Part shown: piece after piece, positions 20,052-31,420 of the stretch | Position numbering within the stretch: position 1 is the stretch's first letter | Layout of the letters: each line of letters begins with the position of its first letter | NCBI GenBank assembly: GCA_029964075.1 | Contig: CM057136.1 | Location: forward strand, 11,160,001-11,224,000 | Direction: 5' to 3' | DNA length: 64,000 nt | Source of the DNA: Patiria pectinifera | Lineage: Eukaryota > Echinodermata > Asteroidea > Valvatida > Asterinidae | Program-made: the position numbers and the translations under genes | The notes under the pieces: model-generated | What the model was told of the DNA's origin: nothing | Seen by the model: the letters and a program-made list of their open reading frames with translations, nothing else | Database searches by the model: none

Positions 20052-20541
20052 CTGTTATTACTCTTTCGGTGCCAAAGTCGTACATGTACGAGGTGTATTT
20101 GTCAGTTCGAAATTGCCAACCTCGTACATGTACAAGGTAATGTTCGTACTTGAAATCGCCAAACCTCGTACATGTACGAGGTAGAGTATTAAGCATGCTC
20201 TCGCTCTTTCTAATAATATCATTTTCATTCAGGTACGACCTGTATTTATTTGTTTCATTTGAGTTCTTGCGAGAGGGCGCAGCACTAACACTGGTATTTA
20301 CTGCAAAAAGTGTGGAATTCCCCTGCGTGCAGGACAGTGTTTCAGGGTGTAGCACTATGTACGTGACTACTATTGACTTTCCAATATATCAAGGATATAT
20401 ACCAGAGAGCAACAACAAGAAATTTAGTGAGTAAAACTTATTTACTTTTTTTTTTACAGAATTTTGAATAATTACAAAAAACGCTTGAAGTTGGGCACTT
20501 TAGGGTAAAACTTTTCAAATTTCGCGGGCACTGAAAGAGTT
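20052..20541. mobile_element. MITE with repeated CCTCGTACATGTACGAGG palindromes
   Basis: The ends TTACTCTTTCGGTGCC and GGCACTGAAAGAGTTAAC are inverted. Inside, GTACATGTACGAGGT-like words recur three times at 20081-20185, one forming the perfect palindrome CCTCGTACATGTACGAGG at 20164-20181. Confidence 0.7.
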
Positions 20542-22779
20542 AACAGCTCTGCTGAAGGCTCGACTGGGTAGTCTTGTATTTTCCAGTTAAACAGTTGTTA
20601 TTTGAGGTCATTTTTCTGGGCCATTTGAGAGGCCTGTGGTACAGACTTGCAATTCTCACATTCATTTTTGAAACAATACGCCAAAGAAATCTGACATCAT
20701 GCGGGTCTTCTTTGCACAGGCAATTAAGTTGAATGTTTTTTTTGATGAAAAATACAAGGCTAACCCCTCACCGTTCTGACTTTTTGATGAAAACTTACGT
20801 TCGTGCTATTTTTGATGAAAATGCAAGGCTAACCTCTTACCGTTTTGAATTTTGAATACAAGTTTCTTTCGCCTCTTTTTGGTAGCAATATAAAGCTTAT
20901 CCATGACCGTTTTGAATTTCTGACGAAAAGTTAACTTTCCCCCATTTTGGTAAAAATTCAAGACTGACCCCTTACCGTTAAAAATGTTGGATAAAAATGT
21001 GTTTTTGCCCCTTTTTGATTGAATGCAAGGCTTACAAATTTGTTTTCGCCATTTTTTTATAAAAATGCTAGGCTAGGGTCTTGTTTTGAATTTGTACTAA
21101 AAGTTGTTTTCGCCCCTTTTTGATAAAAACGCAAGGCTAACCCCTTACTGTTTGAATTTGTGATAAAAACTTAACTTTCCCCTATTTTGATAAAAACGCA
21201 AGGCTAAACCCTTACTGTTTTGAATTTGTGCTAAAAGTTGTTTTTGCCCTTTTTTGATAAAAATGCAAGGCTTACCCCTTACCGGTTTGAATTTGTGATG
21301 AAAACTTAACGGTCCCCATTTTTATAAAAATGCAAGGCTAACCCCTTACCGTTTCAAATTTTGGCTAAAAATTTGTTTTCGTCCCTTTTTGATAAAAGTG
21401 CAAGGCTAACCCCTTATTTTGAATTTGTGGTAAAAATTTAACTTTTCCCATTCTGATAAAAATGCAAGGCTAACCCCTCACTGTTTTGAATTTGTGATAA
21501 AAATGCGAGGCTAACCCCTTACTAATTTGAATTTGTGATAAAAACCAGTTTTCCCCATTTTGATAAAAATGCAAGGCTAACCCCTTACCGTTTTGAATTT
21601 TGGATAAAAATTTGTTTTCGCCCCTTTTTGATTAAAATGCAAGGCTAACCCCTTACCGTTTCAAATTTTGGCTAAAAATTTGTTTTCGTCCATTTTTGAT
21701 AAAAATGCAAGGCTAACCCCTTACTATTTTAAATCCTGGATAAAAATTTGTTTCGCCCTTTTTTGATAAAAATGCAAGGCTAACCCCTTACCGTTTTGAA
21801 TTTGATAAAAAATTGTTTTCGCCAGTTTTTGTAAAAATGCAAGGCAAACCCCTTCTTGTTTGGAATTCATGATAAAAATGTGTTTTCGTCCCTTTTTGAT
21901 AAAAGTGCAAGGCTAACCCCTTATTTTGAATTTGTGGTAAAAATTTAACTTTTCCCATTCTGATAAAAATGCAAGGCTAACCCCTCACTGTTTTGAATTT
22001 GTGATAAAAATGCGAGGCTAACCCCTTACTAATTTGAATTTGTGATAAAAACCAGTTTTCCCCATTTTGATGAAAATGCAAGGCTAACCCCTTACCGTTT
22101 TGAATTTGTGATAAAAAGTTGACTCTTACCTTGTTCCCTTACCGTTTTAAATTTTGGATAAAAATTTGTTTTTCCCACTTTGTTAAAAATGCAAGGCTAA
22201 CCCCTTACCGTTTGAATTTGTGATGAAAACTTAACTTTCCCCCATTTTGATAAAAATGCAAGGCTAACCCCTTACTATTTTGAATTTGTGATAAAAACAT
22301 AAGTTTTCCCCATTTTGATGAAAATGCAAGGCTAACCTCTTACCGTTTGGAATTTGTGATAAAAATTTGTTTTGTTGCTTTTTGTTAAAAATGCAAGGCT
22401 AACCCCTTACCGTTTTGAATTTGTGATAAAAATGTTTTTTCGTCCCTTTTCGATCAAAATGCAAGGCTAACCCCTTACCGTTTTGAATTTGTGATAAAAA
22501 CATAAGTTTTCCCTATTTTGATGAAAATGCAAGGCTAACCTCTTACCGTTTTGAATTTGTGATAAAAACATAAGTTTTCCCCATTTTGATGAAAATGCAA
22601 GGCTAACCTCTTACCGTTTGGAATTTGTGATAAAAATTTGTTTTGTTGCTTTTTGTTAAAAATGCAAGGCTAACCCCTTACCATTTTGAATTTGTGATAA
22701 AAATGTTTTTTCGTCCCTTTTCGATCAAAATGCAAGGCTAACCCCTTACCGTTTTGAATATGTGATAAGAGCTTGACTT

Positions 22780-23030
22780 TTGCCCCGTTTTGATAAAACT
22801 TAAGTATTCTCAGACCACACAAAAAAGCACACATTGAAGCGATGATTTTATTTTTGGCATACATGTAGTTTCTTGAGCCACTTCTTTATTTCTCTTTCGT
22901 CGACATTCTGTGAATTAAGCAAAGGTTTTCTACTTCAAATTTGCTATTGAACTAACTTTTTGTACAATTTTAATCAGAATGCAAGAATAATGAATTACCA
23001 TTTTGACTGTGATAAAAACTTAAACTTTTC
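22780..23030 (+). repeat. satellite-embedded spacer, copy 1
   Basis: About 250 bp beginning AAGTATTCTCAGACCACACA and containing GAAGCGATGATTTTATTTTT and CTCTTTCGTCGACATTCTGT. It recurs at 24000-24235 and inverted at about 26335-26590. Confidence 0.85.
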
Positions 23031-23999
23031 CTCCATTTTGATTAAAATGCAAGGCTAACCCTTACCGTTTTCAATTTTGGATAGAAATTTGTTTTTGCCA
23101 CTTTTTGATAAAAATGCAAGGCTAACCCCTTTACCGTTTTAAATTTTGGATAACAATTCGTTTTTGCCCCTTTTTGTTAATAATGCAAGGCTAACCCCTT
23201 ACTGTTTTGAATTTTGGATAACAAATTGTTTTCACCAGTTTTTGATAAAAATGCAAGGCTAACCCCTTATCGTATTAAATTTTGGATAAAAATTTGTTTT
23301 TGCCACTTTCTGATAAAAATGCAAGGCTAACCCCTTACCGTTTTGAATTTGTGATAAAAACCTAACTTTCCCCTATTTTGATAAAAATGCAAGGCTAACC
23401 CCTTATTTTGAATTCATAATAAAAATGTGTTTTTTCCTTTTTGATGAAAATTCAAGGCTAACCCCTTAACACTTTCAATTTGTGATAAAAACCTAACTTT
23501 TCGCCATTTTGATAAAAATGCAAAGCTGACCCCTTACCGTTTTGAATTTTGGATAACAAGTTGTTTTTGCCCGTTTTTGTTAAAAATGCAAGGCTAACCC
23601 CTTACCGTTCCCCATTTTGAGAAAAATGCAAGGCTAACCCCTTAACCGTTTTGAATTTGTGTTAAAAAGTTGACTCTTGCCATGTTTGAAAAAAATGCAA
23701 GGCTAACCCCTTACCGTTTTGAATTTTGGATAAAAATTGTTTTTTTGCCACTTTTCGATTAAAATGCAAGGCTAACCCCTTACTGTTCCCCATTTTGATA
23801 AAAATGCAAGGCTAACCCCTTACCGGTTTGAATAAATTTGTGATGAAAACTTAGCATTGCTTTCGCCCCTTTCTGATAAAAAATGCAAGGCTAACCCCTT
23901 CTTGTTTTGAATTTGTGATAAAAATGTGTTTTCGTCCCTTTTTGATCAAAATGCAAGGCTAACCCCTTACTATTTTGAATTTGTGGTAAGAGCTTGACT

Positions 24000-24235
24000 T
24001 TTGCCCCGTTTCGATAAAACTTAAGTATTCTCAGACCACACATAAAAGCACACACTGAAGCGATGATTTTATTTTTGGCACTTCTTTATTTCTCTTTCGT
24101 CGATATTCTGTGAATTAAACAAAGTCTTTCTACTTCAAATTTGTTATAGAACTAACTTTTTGTACAATTTTAATCAGAATGCAAGAATAACGCATTACCA
24201 TTTTTACTGTGATAAAAACTTGAAACTTTTCCTCC
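24000..24235 (+). repeat. satellite-embedded spacer, copy 2
   Basis: A near-identical copy of 22780-23030, lacking the CATACATGTAGTTTCTTGAG segment. Confidence 0.85.
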
Positions 24236-24455
24236 ATTTTGATAAAAATGCAAGGCTAACCCCTTACCGTTTTGAATTCGTTATTAAATTTTGTTTCCGT
24301 CCCCTTTTGATCAAAATACAAGGCTTACCCCTTTTACATTTTAAATTTGTGATAAAAACGTAACTTTCCCCCATTTAGATAAAAATGCAAGGCTAACCCC
24401 TTACCGTTGTGAATTTTGGATAAATATTTGTTCTCACCCATTTATGATACATTTC

Positions 24456-24683
24456 TACATGTAGTACTGTACTATTGTATACTTTTTGTTTCAATATGAA
24501 ATTTTTTGTTATTTACTTCTTCTGAATGCAGTGTATATCAGGGCATTCTGTAACAAGCTTTCGCTGTTCTGTGAATTTACCTCAATACATTTGTTTAATT
24601 TATTTTAACTGTAATTATTTTCTCTGCAATGAATGTTGTATGGAAATAAATTATATTGAATTGATGAACTGAATCGAATTGAA
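24456..24683. other. centre of the inverted satellite array
   Basis: About 230 bp of unique AT-rich sequence between the two oppositely oriented arms. No ORF and no inverted repeat of its own were noticed. Confidence 0.7.
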
Positions 24684-27600
24684 CCTTGTGTTTTTATTGA
24701 AATGGGACAAAAGTTAATTTTTATTCAAAGTTTAAAGCGGTAAGGGGTTAGCCTTGCATTTTTATCAAAAAGGGACGAAAAAACATTTTTAGCCAAAATT
24801 CAAAACGGTAAGGGGTTAGCCTTGCATTTTTATCAAAAAAGGGCGAAAACAAATTTTTATCCAGAATTTAAAATAGTAAGGGGTTAGCCTTGCATTTTTA
24901 TCAAAAGGGGACGAAAACAAATTTTTAGCCAAAATTTAAAACGGTAAGGGGTTAGCCTGGCATTTTAATCAATAAGGGGCGAAAACAAATTTTTATCCAA
25001 AATTCAAAACGGTAAGGGGTTAGCCTTGCATTTTTATCAAAAAAGGGCGAAAACAAATTTTTATCCAGAATTTAAAACGGTAAGGGGTTAGCCTTGCATT
25101 TTAATCAAAAAGGGGCGAAAACAAATTTTTAGCCAAAATTCAAAACGGTAAGGGGTTAGCCTTGCATATTTATCAAAAAAGGGCGAAAACAAATTTTTAT
25201 CCAGAATTTATAATAGTAAGGGGTTGGCCTTGCATTTTTATCAAAAAGGGACGAAAAAACATTTTTAGCCAAAATTCAAAACAGTAAGGGGTTAGCCTTG
25301 TATTTTTATCAAAAAAGGGGCGAAAACAAATTTTTATCCAGAATTTAAAATAGTAAGGGGTTAGCCTTGCATTTTTATCAAAAAGGGACGAAAAAACATT
25401 TTTATCCAAAATTCAAAACGGTAAGGGGTTAGCCTTGCATTTTTATCAAAAAGGGACGAAAAAACATTTTTATCCAAAATTCCAAACGGTAAGGGGTTAG
25501 CCTTGTATTTTTATCAAAAAATGGCGAAATCAAATTTTTATCCAGAATTTAAAACAGTAAGGGGTTAGCCTTGCATTTTATCAAAAAAGGGGAAAACAAT
25601 TTTTTATCCAGAATTTAAAATAGTAAGGGGTTAGCCTTGCATTTTTATCAAAAAGGGACGAAAAACATTTTTATCCAAAATTCCAAACGGTAAGGGGTTA
25701 GCCTTGTATTTTTATCAAAAAGGGGCGAAAACAAATTTTTATCCAGAATTTAAAATAGTAAGGGGTTAGCCTTGCATTTTTATCAAAAAGGGACGAAAAA
25801 AACAGTGTTATCCAAAATTCCAAACGGTAAGGGGTTAGCCTTGTATTTTTATCAAAACGGGGCGAAAACAAATTTTTATCTTGAATTTAAAATAGTAAGG
25901 GGTTAGCCTTGTATTTTTATCAAAAAGGAACGAAAACAAATTTTTATCCAAAATTCAAAACGGTAAGGGTTAGCCTTGCATTTTTATCAAAAAGGGACAA
26001 AAAACCATTTTTATCCAAAATTCAAAACGGTAAGGGGTTAGCCTTGTATTTTTATCAAAAAGGGGCGAAAACAAATTTTTAGCCAAAATTCAAAACGGTA
26101 GCCTAAGGGGTTAGCCTTGTATTTTTATCAAGGGGTAAGGGGTTAGCCTTGCATCTTTATCAAAAAGGGACAAAAAAAATTCTTTATCCCAAATACAAAA
26201 CAGTATGAGGTTAGCCTTGCATTTTTATCAAAAGGGGCGAAAACAAAATTTATTCAAAATTCAAAACAGTAAGGGGTTAGCCTTGCATTTTTATCAAAAA
26301 GGGGTGAAAACAATTTTGTATCCAAATTCAAAATGGTAATGGGTAAGTCTTGCATTCTGATCAGTTTTAACAAATATTTAGTTTCATAACTAATTTGAAA
26401 TGGTAAGACTTTGTTTAATCTTTGTAAACAGAACGCCAAGCACCCACGTGTACTGGTGTGCCATTCAATAAAGTGAATCATCAATTAAAGAGAAAAAAAA
26501 GTATTGGCTCAAGAAATATGCCAAAAGTCAAATTATTGCTTCAATGTGTGATTTTGTGTGTGGTCTGAGAATACAGTACTTTTTTTTATGAAAACGGGGC
26601 AAATTTAACTTTTTATCACAAATTCAAATCGGTAAGGGGTTATCCTTGCATTTGAATCAAAAATGGACGAAAACAAGTTTTCATCCAAAATTCAAAACAG
26701 TAAGGGGTTAACCTTGCATTTGTTTCACAAAGGGGGAAAAGTTCAATTTTATCAAATTCAAAACTGTTGGGTCAGCCTCGCATTGTTATCAAAAACTGAC
26801 GAAAGGGATAAGTCTTGCATTTTAATCAAAACGGCAAAAATAAAATTTTTGTCAGAAATTTAAAACGATCAGGGGTATCATTTTTATCGAAAATAGGACG
26901 AAAACTACATTTTATTTAACTTTCAAAACTGTAAGGGGTCAGCCTTGAATTTGTTTCAAAAAGGGACAAAAAGTAATTTTTATCACAAATTCAAGTGGTT
27001 AGCCTTGCATTTTTATCAAAAAGGGGGAACAATTTAAACGTTTTTACAAACGGTAAGGGGTTAGCCATGTACATTTTTATCAAAACAGAGCCAAGTTAAG
27101 TTTTTATCAGAAATTCAACACGGTAAGGGGTTAGCCTTGCATTTTTATCAAAAAGGGACAAACAAAATTGTTATCCAAAATTTAAAACAGTAAGGGGTTA
27201 GCCTTGCATTTTTATCAAAAAGGGACAAAAAGCATTTTTATCCAAAATTCAAAACGGTAAGGGTTAGCCTTGCATTTTTATGAAAAGGGGGCGACAAACA
27301 AATTTTTATCCAAAATTCAAAACAGTAAAGGGTTAGCCTTGCATTTTTATCAAAAAGGGGCGAAAACAATTTTTTTATCCAAATTCAAAACAGTAAGGGG
27401 TTAGTTAGCAAAGTTAAGTTTTTAATACAAAATAGTAAGTGGTTGCATTTTTTATCAAGATATTGAACAATTTTTTTTTTTTCAGTCAAAACTCAAAATG
27501 GTAAGGGGGTTTGCCTTGCATTTTTGTTAAAATATGTGTAGGACAAAAATTTTCATCGAAGATTCAAAACGTTAAGGGGTTATCCTTGCCTTTTTATCAA

Positions 27601-27715
27601 AATTCAGCAGTACCAAATATCAAAAATATCAAAAGACGACCATTATTCTTTTATCAAAAATTCATTTGAAACGGTAAGGGGTTAAACCTTGCAATTTAAT
27701 TAAAATTCAGAAAAA
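24684..27715 (-). repeat. 68-bp satellite, right (minus-oriented) arm
   Basis: The same unit as the left arm in reverse complement: GGTAAGGGGTTAGCCTTGCA, TTTTTATCAAAAAGGGRCGA, then AAACAAATTTTTATCC and AAAATTCAAAAC. It becomes degenerate after about 26600. The inverted spacer copy is at about 26335-26590. Confidence 0.95.
26335..26590 (-). repeat. satellite-embedded spacer, inverted copy 3
   Basis: It ends in GTGTGGTCTGAGAATAC, the complement of the start of copies 1 and 2, and includes TTATTGCTTCAATGTGTG. Its middle carries unrelated text (AACGCCAAGCACCCACG). Confidence 0.75.
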
Positions 27716-28103
27716 TAAATATTGAAATACCGGTACATGTACAGAAAGCACAAATTATTTGTACATTTCACCTACTCAGTGAAAATTGCTCACATGTTGC
27801 ACGATGCAATTTCAGTGTATTTCTTTGTAAAAAAAAAAGGGCAAACCGAAAAACAAAGCGTTTTCATACGTAGCAAATGTTCCGAGTTATATTTTTCAGC
27901 ATAAAATTTGGAAGGCCTTGCCCTGTAAGAAAACCGTCGGTCTGCATTTTCATTTCAGAATTTTGTCTGTGAAATTGAACGTCAAGTAGCAATTGCAGAA
28001 TCTATGAAGAATTGAAGATATGATGCATCATGTGATCGTTATTCAGTAAGCAGGTTAATAGCTGCAAGAAAGAAGTTACACTGTGATTCATGTTAATTGA
28101 GCA

Positions 28104-28380
28104 GGGCCCAATTTCACGGCGCTGCTAGGCACACGATTTTATGCCAACAGAGCCTCCGTCTATTTCTTGGAGACCGTAAGCACAAGCACAGCAAAAGGCA
28201 CGCTTACTACAGAGGAAACAAATCTGCTTAACTTGCATAATGTAGCAATAGAAATCTCCATGCACGCGCGGCCGTTAACACACCAGCGCCGTGAAATAGT
28301 GCTTAAGGTAAGCACATTTTCTGCTATGCTAAGCACAACTTTTCTGCTAACTGTTAAGCAGTGCCATGAAATTGGGCCCA
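28104..28380. mobile_element. MITE with GGGCCCAATTTCA termini
   Basis: The left end is GGGCCCAATTTCACGGCGCT and the right end AGTGCCATGAAATTGGGCCC. GCTTAAG/GCTAAGCA words recur inside. Same family as 42304-42550. Confidence 0.85.
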
Positions 28381-28800
28381 GGTCAAGATCCTGGTAAGGT
28401 TGGTTTAAACAGGGCCACCACGAGAAGGTCCCAGGATACCAGCCCCAAACACGCTTTCAGTATCGTCAGGTCCATTGCTGGATAAAAGGTAGGCCCCGGA
28501 GGGCCAGACACAGTTATCGACTGTCCGGTACGCTCCCCCAACCCCGAAGGATCAGGAGAGTACCCTAACCTATATGCGTGCCCCCCTCAGTTCATCCCCC
28601 ATTACAGGTTCATGCGTTCTGAGGAAGTAGCAGCGTGTGCCGGCTCTGAATACAGGGCCACGCCCCTATTAAAGAGGGACGCACTACCTGCTCCTTTACA
28701 GCACGGCATCCTAGGGTTTCCAGGCCGCTGCGTAGGACCCACGCCCCACGTGGATGGCGGACCTTCCACGCGGACGCAACTCGCCCCTTGGAACTGGGTT
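28381..28800. other. GC-rich block, unassigned
   Basis: Noticeably more GC-rich than its surroundings (AAGGTCCCAGGATACCAG, GGCCCCGGAGGGCCAGAC, CCGGTACGCTCCCCCAACCC). It runs into the 48-bp repeat. It may be the 5' end of an unidentified mobile element; no protein recognised. Confidence 0.4.
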
Positions 28801-29075
28801 TACCCCGCTGTACCAATCGGAGCACCAGTCCAACCCCGATTAACTGGGTTTACGCCGCACCTCAATCAGAGCACCAGTCCCACTCCGATTAACTGGGTTG
28901 CGCCGCACCTCAACCAGAGCACCAGTCCCACTCCGATTAACCGGGTTGCGCCGCACCTCAACCGGAGCCCCAGTCAAAACTCCAATTAGTAATCGATTCC
29001 GCCGCACCACCTTATACTGGGCTTGCGCCGCACTTCTGAAGCACCAGTAAAACTCCAATCGCCCGACGTGCTCAA
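28800..29075 (+). repeat. 48-bp GC-rich tandem repeat
   Basis: About five copies of a unit with ACTCCGATTAACTGGGTTGC, GCCGCACCTCAACCAGAGCA and CCAGTCCC. The starts at 28834, 28882 and 28930 are exactly 48 bp apart. The period is 16 codons, so the open frame 28612-28989 encodes a 16-residue repeat (SPTPINWVAPHLNQST). The ORF has no other coding signal and is not called as a gene. Confidence 0.88.
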
Positions 29076-29309
29076 TTTGAGCCGATGATCTGTGGAGAAA
29101 CCACCACCCCACACAAAACCAACCACCACTGACCCCACAACCACAACATGTACCAGAGGGAGCGCGCGCTGGGATGCAAATAAACATCTTAGAGTCTGAC
29201 TCACTCTGAACAATCCATCGAACGACTCCACTTGCAAACTGTCCTTGGGTCTTGAGTTCCTGGGTCTTGGGTGTTCACTGGCTCAATTTGAGCGCTAATG
29301 GCTGAAAGA

Positions 29310-30060
29310 AAATGGTTAGTCCTACCTTAGTGAACATATCTAGCAGAGTTGTTTCTTGATAAGTTTAATCAACGGCTGAACAAAATGATTGGTCCCACCT
29401 AATAGTGAACGCATCTGGCCGACTTCTTTCATGCTGGCAGCTGGCTGGCTGGCAGGCTGGCTGAAATTTTATCAACATTTGACAAAAATTAATTTTTATC
29501 AAAAATTAACATGGTAAGGGCTTAGCCTTGCATTGTTATTGAAATGGACTGAAACATAACTTTCATAAAAAAAAAAATCAAAGGGGTTGGTTATATCTTG
29601 CAATGCTATCAAAATTGGACAAAAATTGCTCTAAATTGAAATTCAACCGTTTTAATTTGAGAAAAAGTTGGCTTTTTAAAATTCAAAAAGGTAAGGGGAT
29701 ATATTGTAGCCTTGCACTTTTGTATCAAAATCAAACAAAAATAAATGTGATCATAAATTCAAAATCATAAGGGGTGAGCCTTATGTTTGAGCCTTAAATA
29801 TGACAACTATTTTTCCAAAGATTCCACATCATAGGCCGTTACATGTAGCCTTGCATTTTGTATCAAAATGGGACAAAATCAATTTTTATCACAAAATCAA
29901 AATCGTAAGGGGTTAGCCTTGCATTTTGATCAAAATTTGACTAAAAATAAGTTTAATCAATGACTGAACCAAATGCCTCGTCCTACCTTAGTGAACACAT
30001 CTGGCTGACTTGGCTAGCTGGCAGGCTGGCTGGCCGGTCGGCTGGCAGGCTGGCTGGCAG
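29310..30060. repeat. three diverged copies of an AAGTTTAATCAACGGCTGAAC unit plus satellite remnants
   Basis: A unit of roughly 90 bp (TAAGTTTAATCAAYGRCTGAA ... CCTACCTTAGTGAACACATCTGGC) appears at about 29310, 29368 and 29945. The second and third copies run into GGCTGGC repeats. Between them, 29470-29945 holds degenerate minus-oriented 68-bp satellite units (GTAAGGGGTTAGCCTTGCAT at 29908). Confidence 0.65.
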
Positions 30061-30172
30061 GCTGGCTGGCTGGCTGGCAGGCTGGTAGGCTGGCTGGCAG
30101 GCTGGCTCCCCGGCTGGGTGGCTGGCAGGCTGGCTGGGTGGCTGGCTGGCAGGCTGGCAGGCTGGCTAGCTG
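30001..30172. repeat. GGCTGGCA / GGCTGGCTGGCA minisatellite
   Basis: A continuous run of GGCTGGCA, GGCTGGCT and GGCAGGCT words. It creates long spurious ORFs on both strands (Trp/Ala/Gly-rich or Gln/Pro/Ala/Ser-rich). Confidence 0.93.
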
Positions 30173-30186
30173 GGTGCGTGCATGCA

Positions 30187-30665
30187 GTAAAGGGAATATA
30201 CAACATTTGCAAACATCAAAAAACAAAACTACCAAATTTTTACGAAATACCTTACCAGGATGTTGGTAAATTACTGTCTAAAGCATCCTGTCAAATGATG
30301 GCACCTGGTGTGAAGTCATTTTCAAGAAAAGTGATATTTTGTATAAATTTCCAACGGTGGTCAGCCGACCACCGTTGGAAACTTTGTTTGCTATTGGTAC
30401 AAATGTTTTTTCAGGAACGGGTGCAGGCCAGCTAAACTGGTTCCCTTACCTTACAATTTTCCGGCATTGATCCATTTCATCTTTAGTGGAGCCAGGGAAC
30501 CAGACTACTTGAACATTTTTGGTTTTATTGGATTTTCCAGCATTTTCGAACACAAAATTTAAACATGTCAGTGTAACAATATTTGATCTATTATATTAAC
30601 CCCTCAAATAGTTCATTTCTGAAAATTACAGCAAAACCCAAAGATTTACATGTACATTCCCTTTA
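30187..30665 (-). mobile_element. TTAA MITE family 1
   Basis: It runs from GTAAAGGGAATATACAACATTTGC to ATGTACATTCCCTTTAA. The palindrome CCAACGGTGGTCAGCCGACCACCGTTGG lies at about 30350-30377; the arm bases differ from other copies yet still pair. Confidence 0.85.
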
Positions 30666-30951
30666 AAGTCATTCGACATTATATTATGGAAGACAATTCC
30701 ATAATAAACTTGAAGATTGACTCTTTGTTCTTAGAAGAATTTAATCAGTTGGCACTGGGTGTCAGAGGAGGATGGTTGGTGATGGTTGTGGAGTTAGCGT
30801 TTGGCGGTCCAAGAGGAAAGATGTAGTTTGGGAGTTGTAATAAAGTTTAAAGAGATTTTGCAAACATGACAAAGTGTGACTGACTCAGTGACTGTCTTCG
30901 TTCATTGCAAGAATCATCCAGAAATTCCCCTCCTCCAATTCACACAAAGTT
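30666..30951. other. no recognised feature
   Basis: Short unassigned AT-rich stretch. Confidence 0.4.
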
Positions 30952-31202
30952 GGTAATCCTTACTTTTAGGACCCCGTTCCTATATAGGACCCCGTTCCTA
31001 TATGACACCTTCTTGAATATCAGCAGGTTTAATTTTGTGGAAAGAGGGCAGGGCTTTGATTTATGAGGGAAATTCAGGGGTAAAAGACGACGATGACAAC
31101 CAGAAAACAGACTCAAAAACCAAGATGGCAAACGTGAAAGCTCGATGCGATGAAAGCTCGATGCTGATTGGCTGATAAAAAATAAACATTCTTATTTATT
31201 TT

Positions 31203-31271
31203 TAGTCTGGTTCCCAGACCAAAAGATTCAGGAATAGACAGAATCTTTTGGTCCGAGAACCAACCAGACTA
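31203..31271. repeat. hairpin (TAGTCTGGTTCCCAGACCAAAAG)
   Basis: TAGTCTGGTTCCCAGACC pairs with GGTCCGAGAACCAACCAGACTA and AAAGATTC with GAATCTTT, forming a near-perfect hairpin of about 69 bp. Confidence 0.75.
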
Positions 31272-31420
31272 ACTTATTTAATTTAAATCTGGTTCCGCGT
31301 GACGTCATGCGCCAACAGCCAACAGCCAGCCGGCAAAAACGACTAGTTGACAGCCTGGTAACCGACCGCCATTCTTTGTACACAATTTTTTTTTGTGCAC
31401 AACAAACCAATTGCGGTCCT

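Larger units (their letters stand above)
20730..24455 (+). repeat. 68-bp satellite, left (plus-oriented) arm
   Basis: Tandem copies of a roughly 67-68-bp unit beginning AAGGCTAACCCCTTACCG and continuing TTTTGAATTTGTGATAAAAA, a variable T-rich spacer, then TTTGATAAAAATGC. Copies vary in the spacer (TTTGTTTTCGCCCC, CTTAACTTTCCCC, ACATAAGTTTTCCCC). Multi-unit higher-order repeats are visible (offsets of about 507 bp at 21381/21888 and 271 bp at 22370/22641). Non-satellite spacers interrupt it at 22780-23030 and 24000-24235. Confidence 0.95.

Noticed and set aside
20730-27715. CRISPR-like appearance (regular conserved blocks and variable spacers)
   Set aside because: Eukaryotic context, spacers are variants of each other, the unit is AT-rich satellite and it switches strand at the centre.
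28612-28989. 125-residue ORF with 16-residue repeats
   Set aside because: Open frame is explained by the 48-bp tandem repeat; no start context or conserved N-terminus. Kept as a repeat only.
30010-30435. 141-residue Trp/Gly/Ala-rich ORF and minus-strand Pro/Ser/Gln-rich ORFs
   Set aside because: Product of the GGCTGGCA minisatellite read in frame, then running into a MITE.
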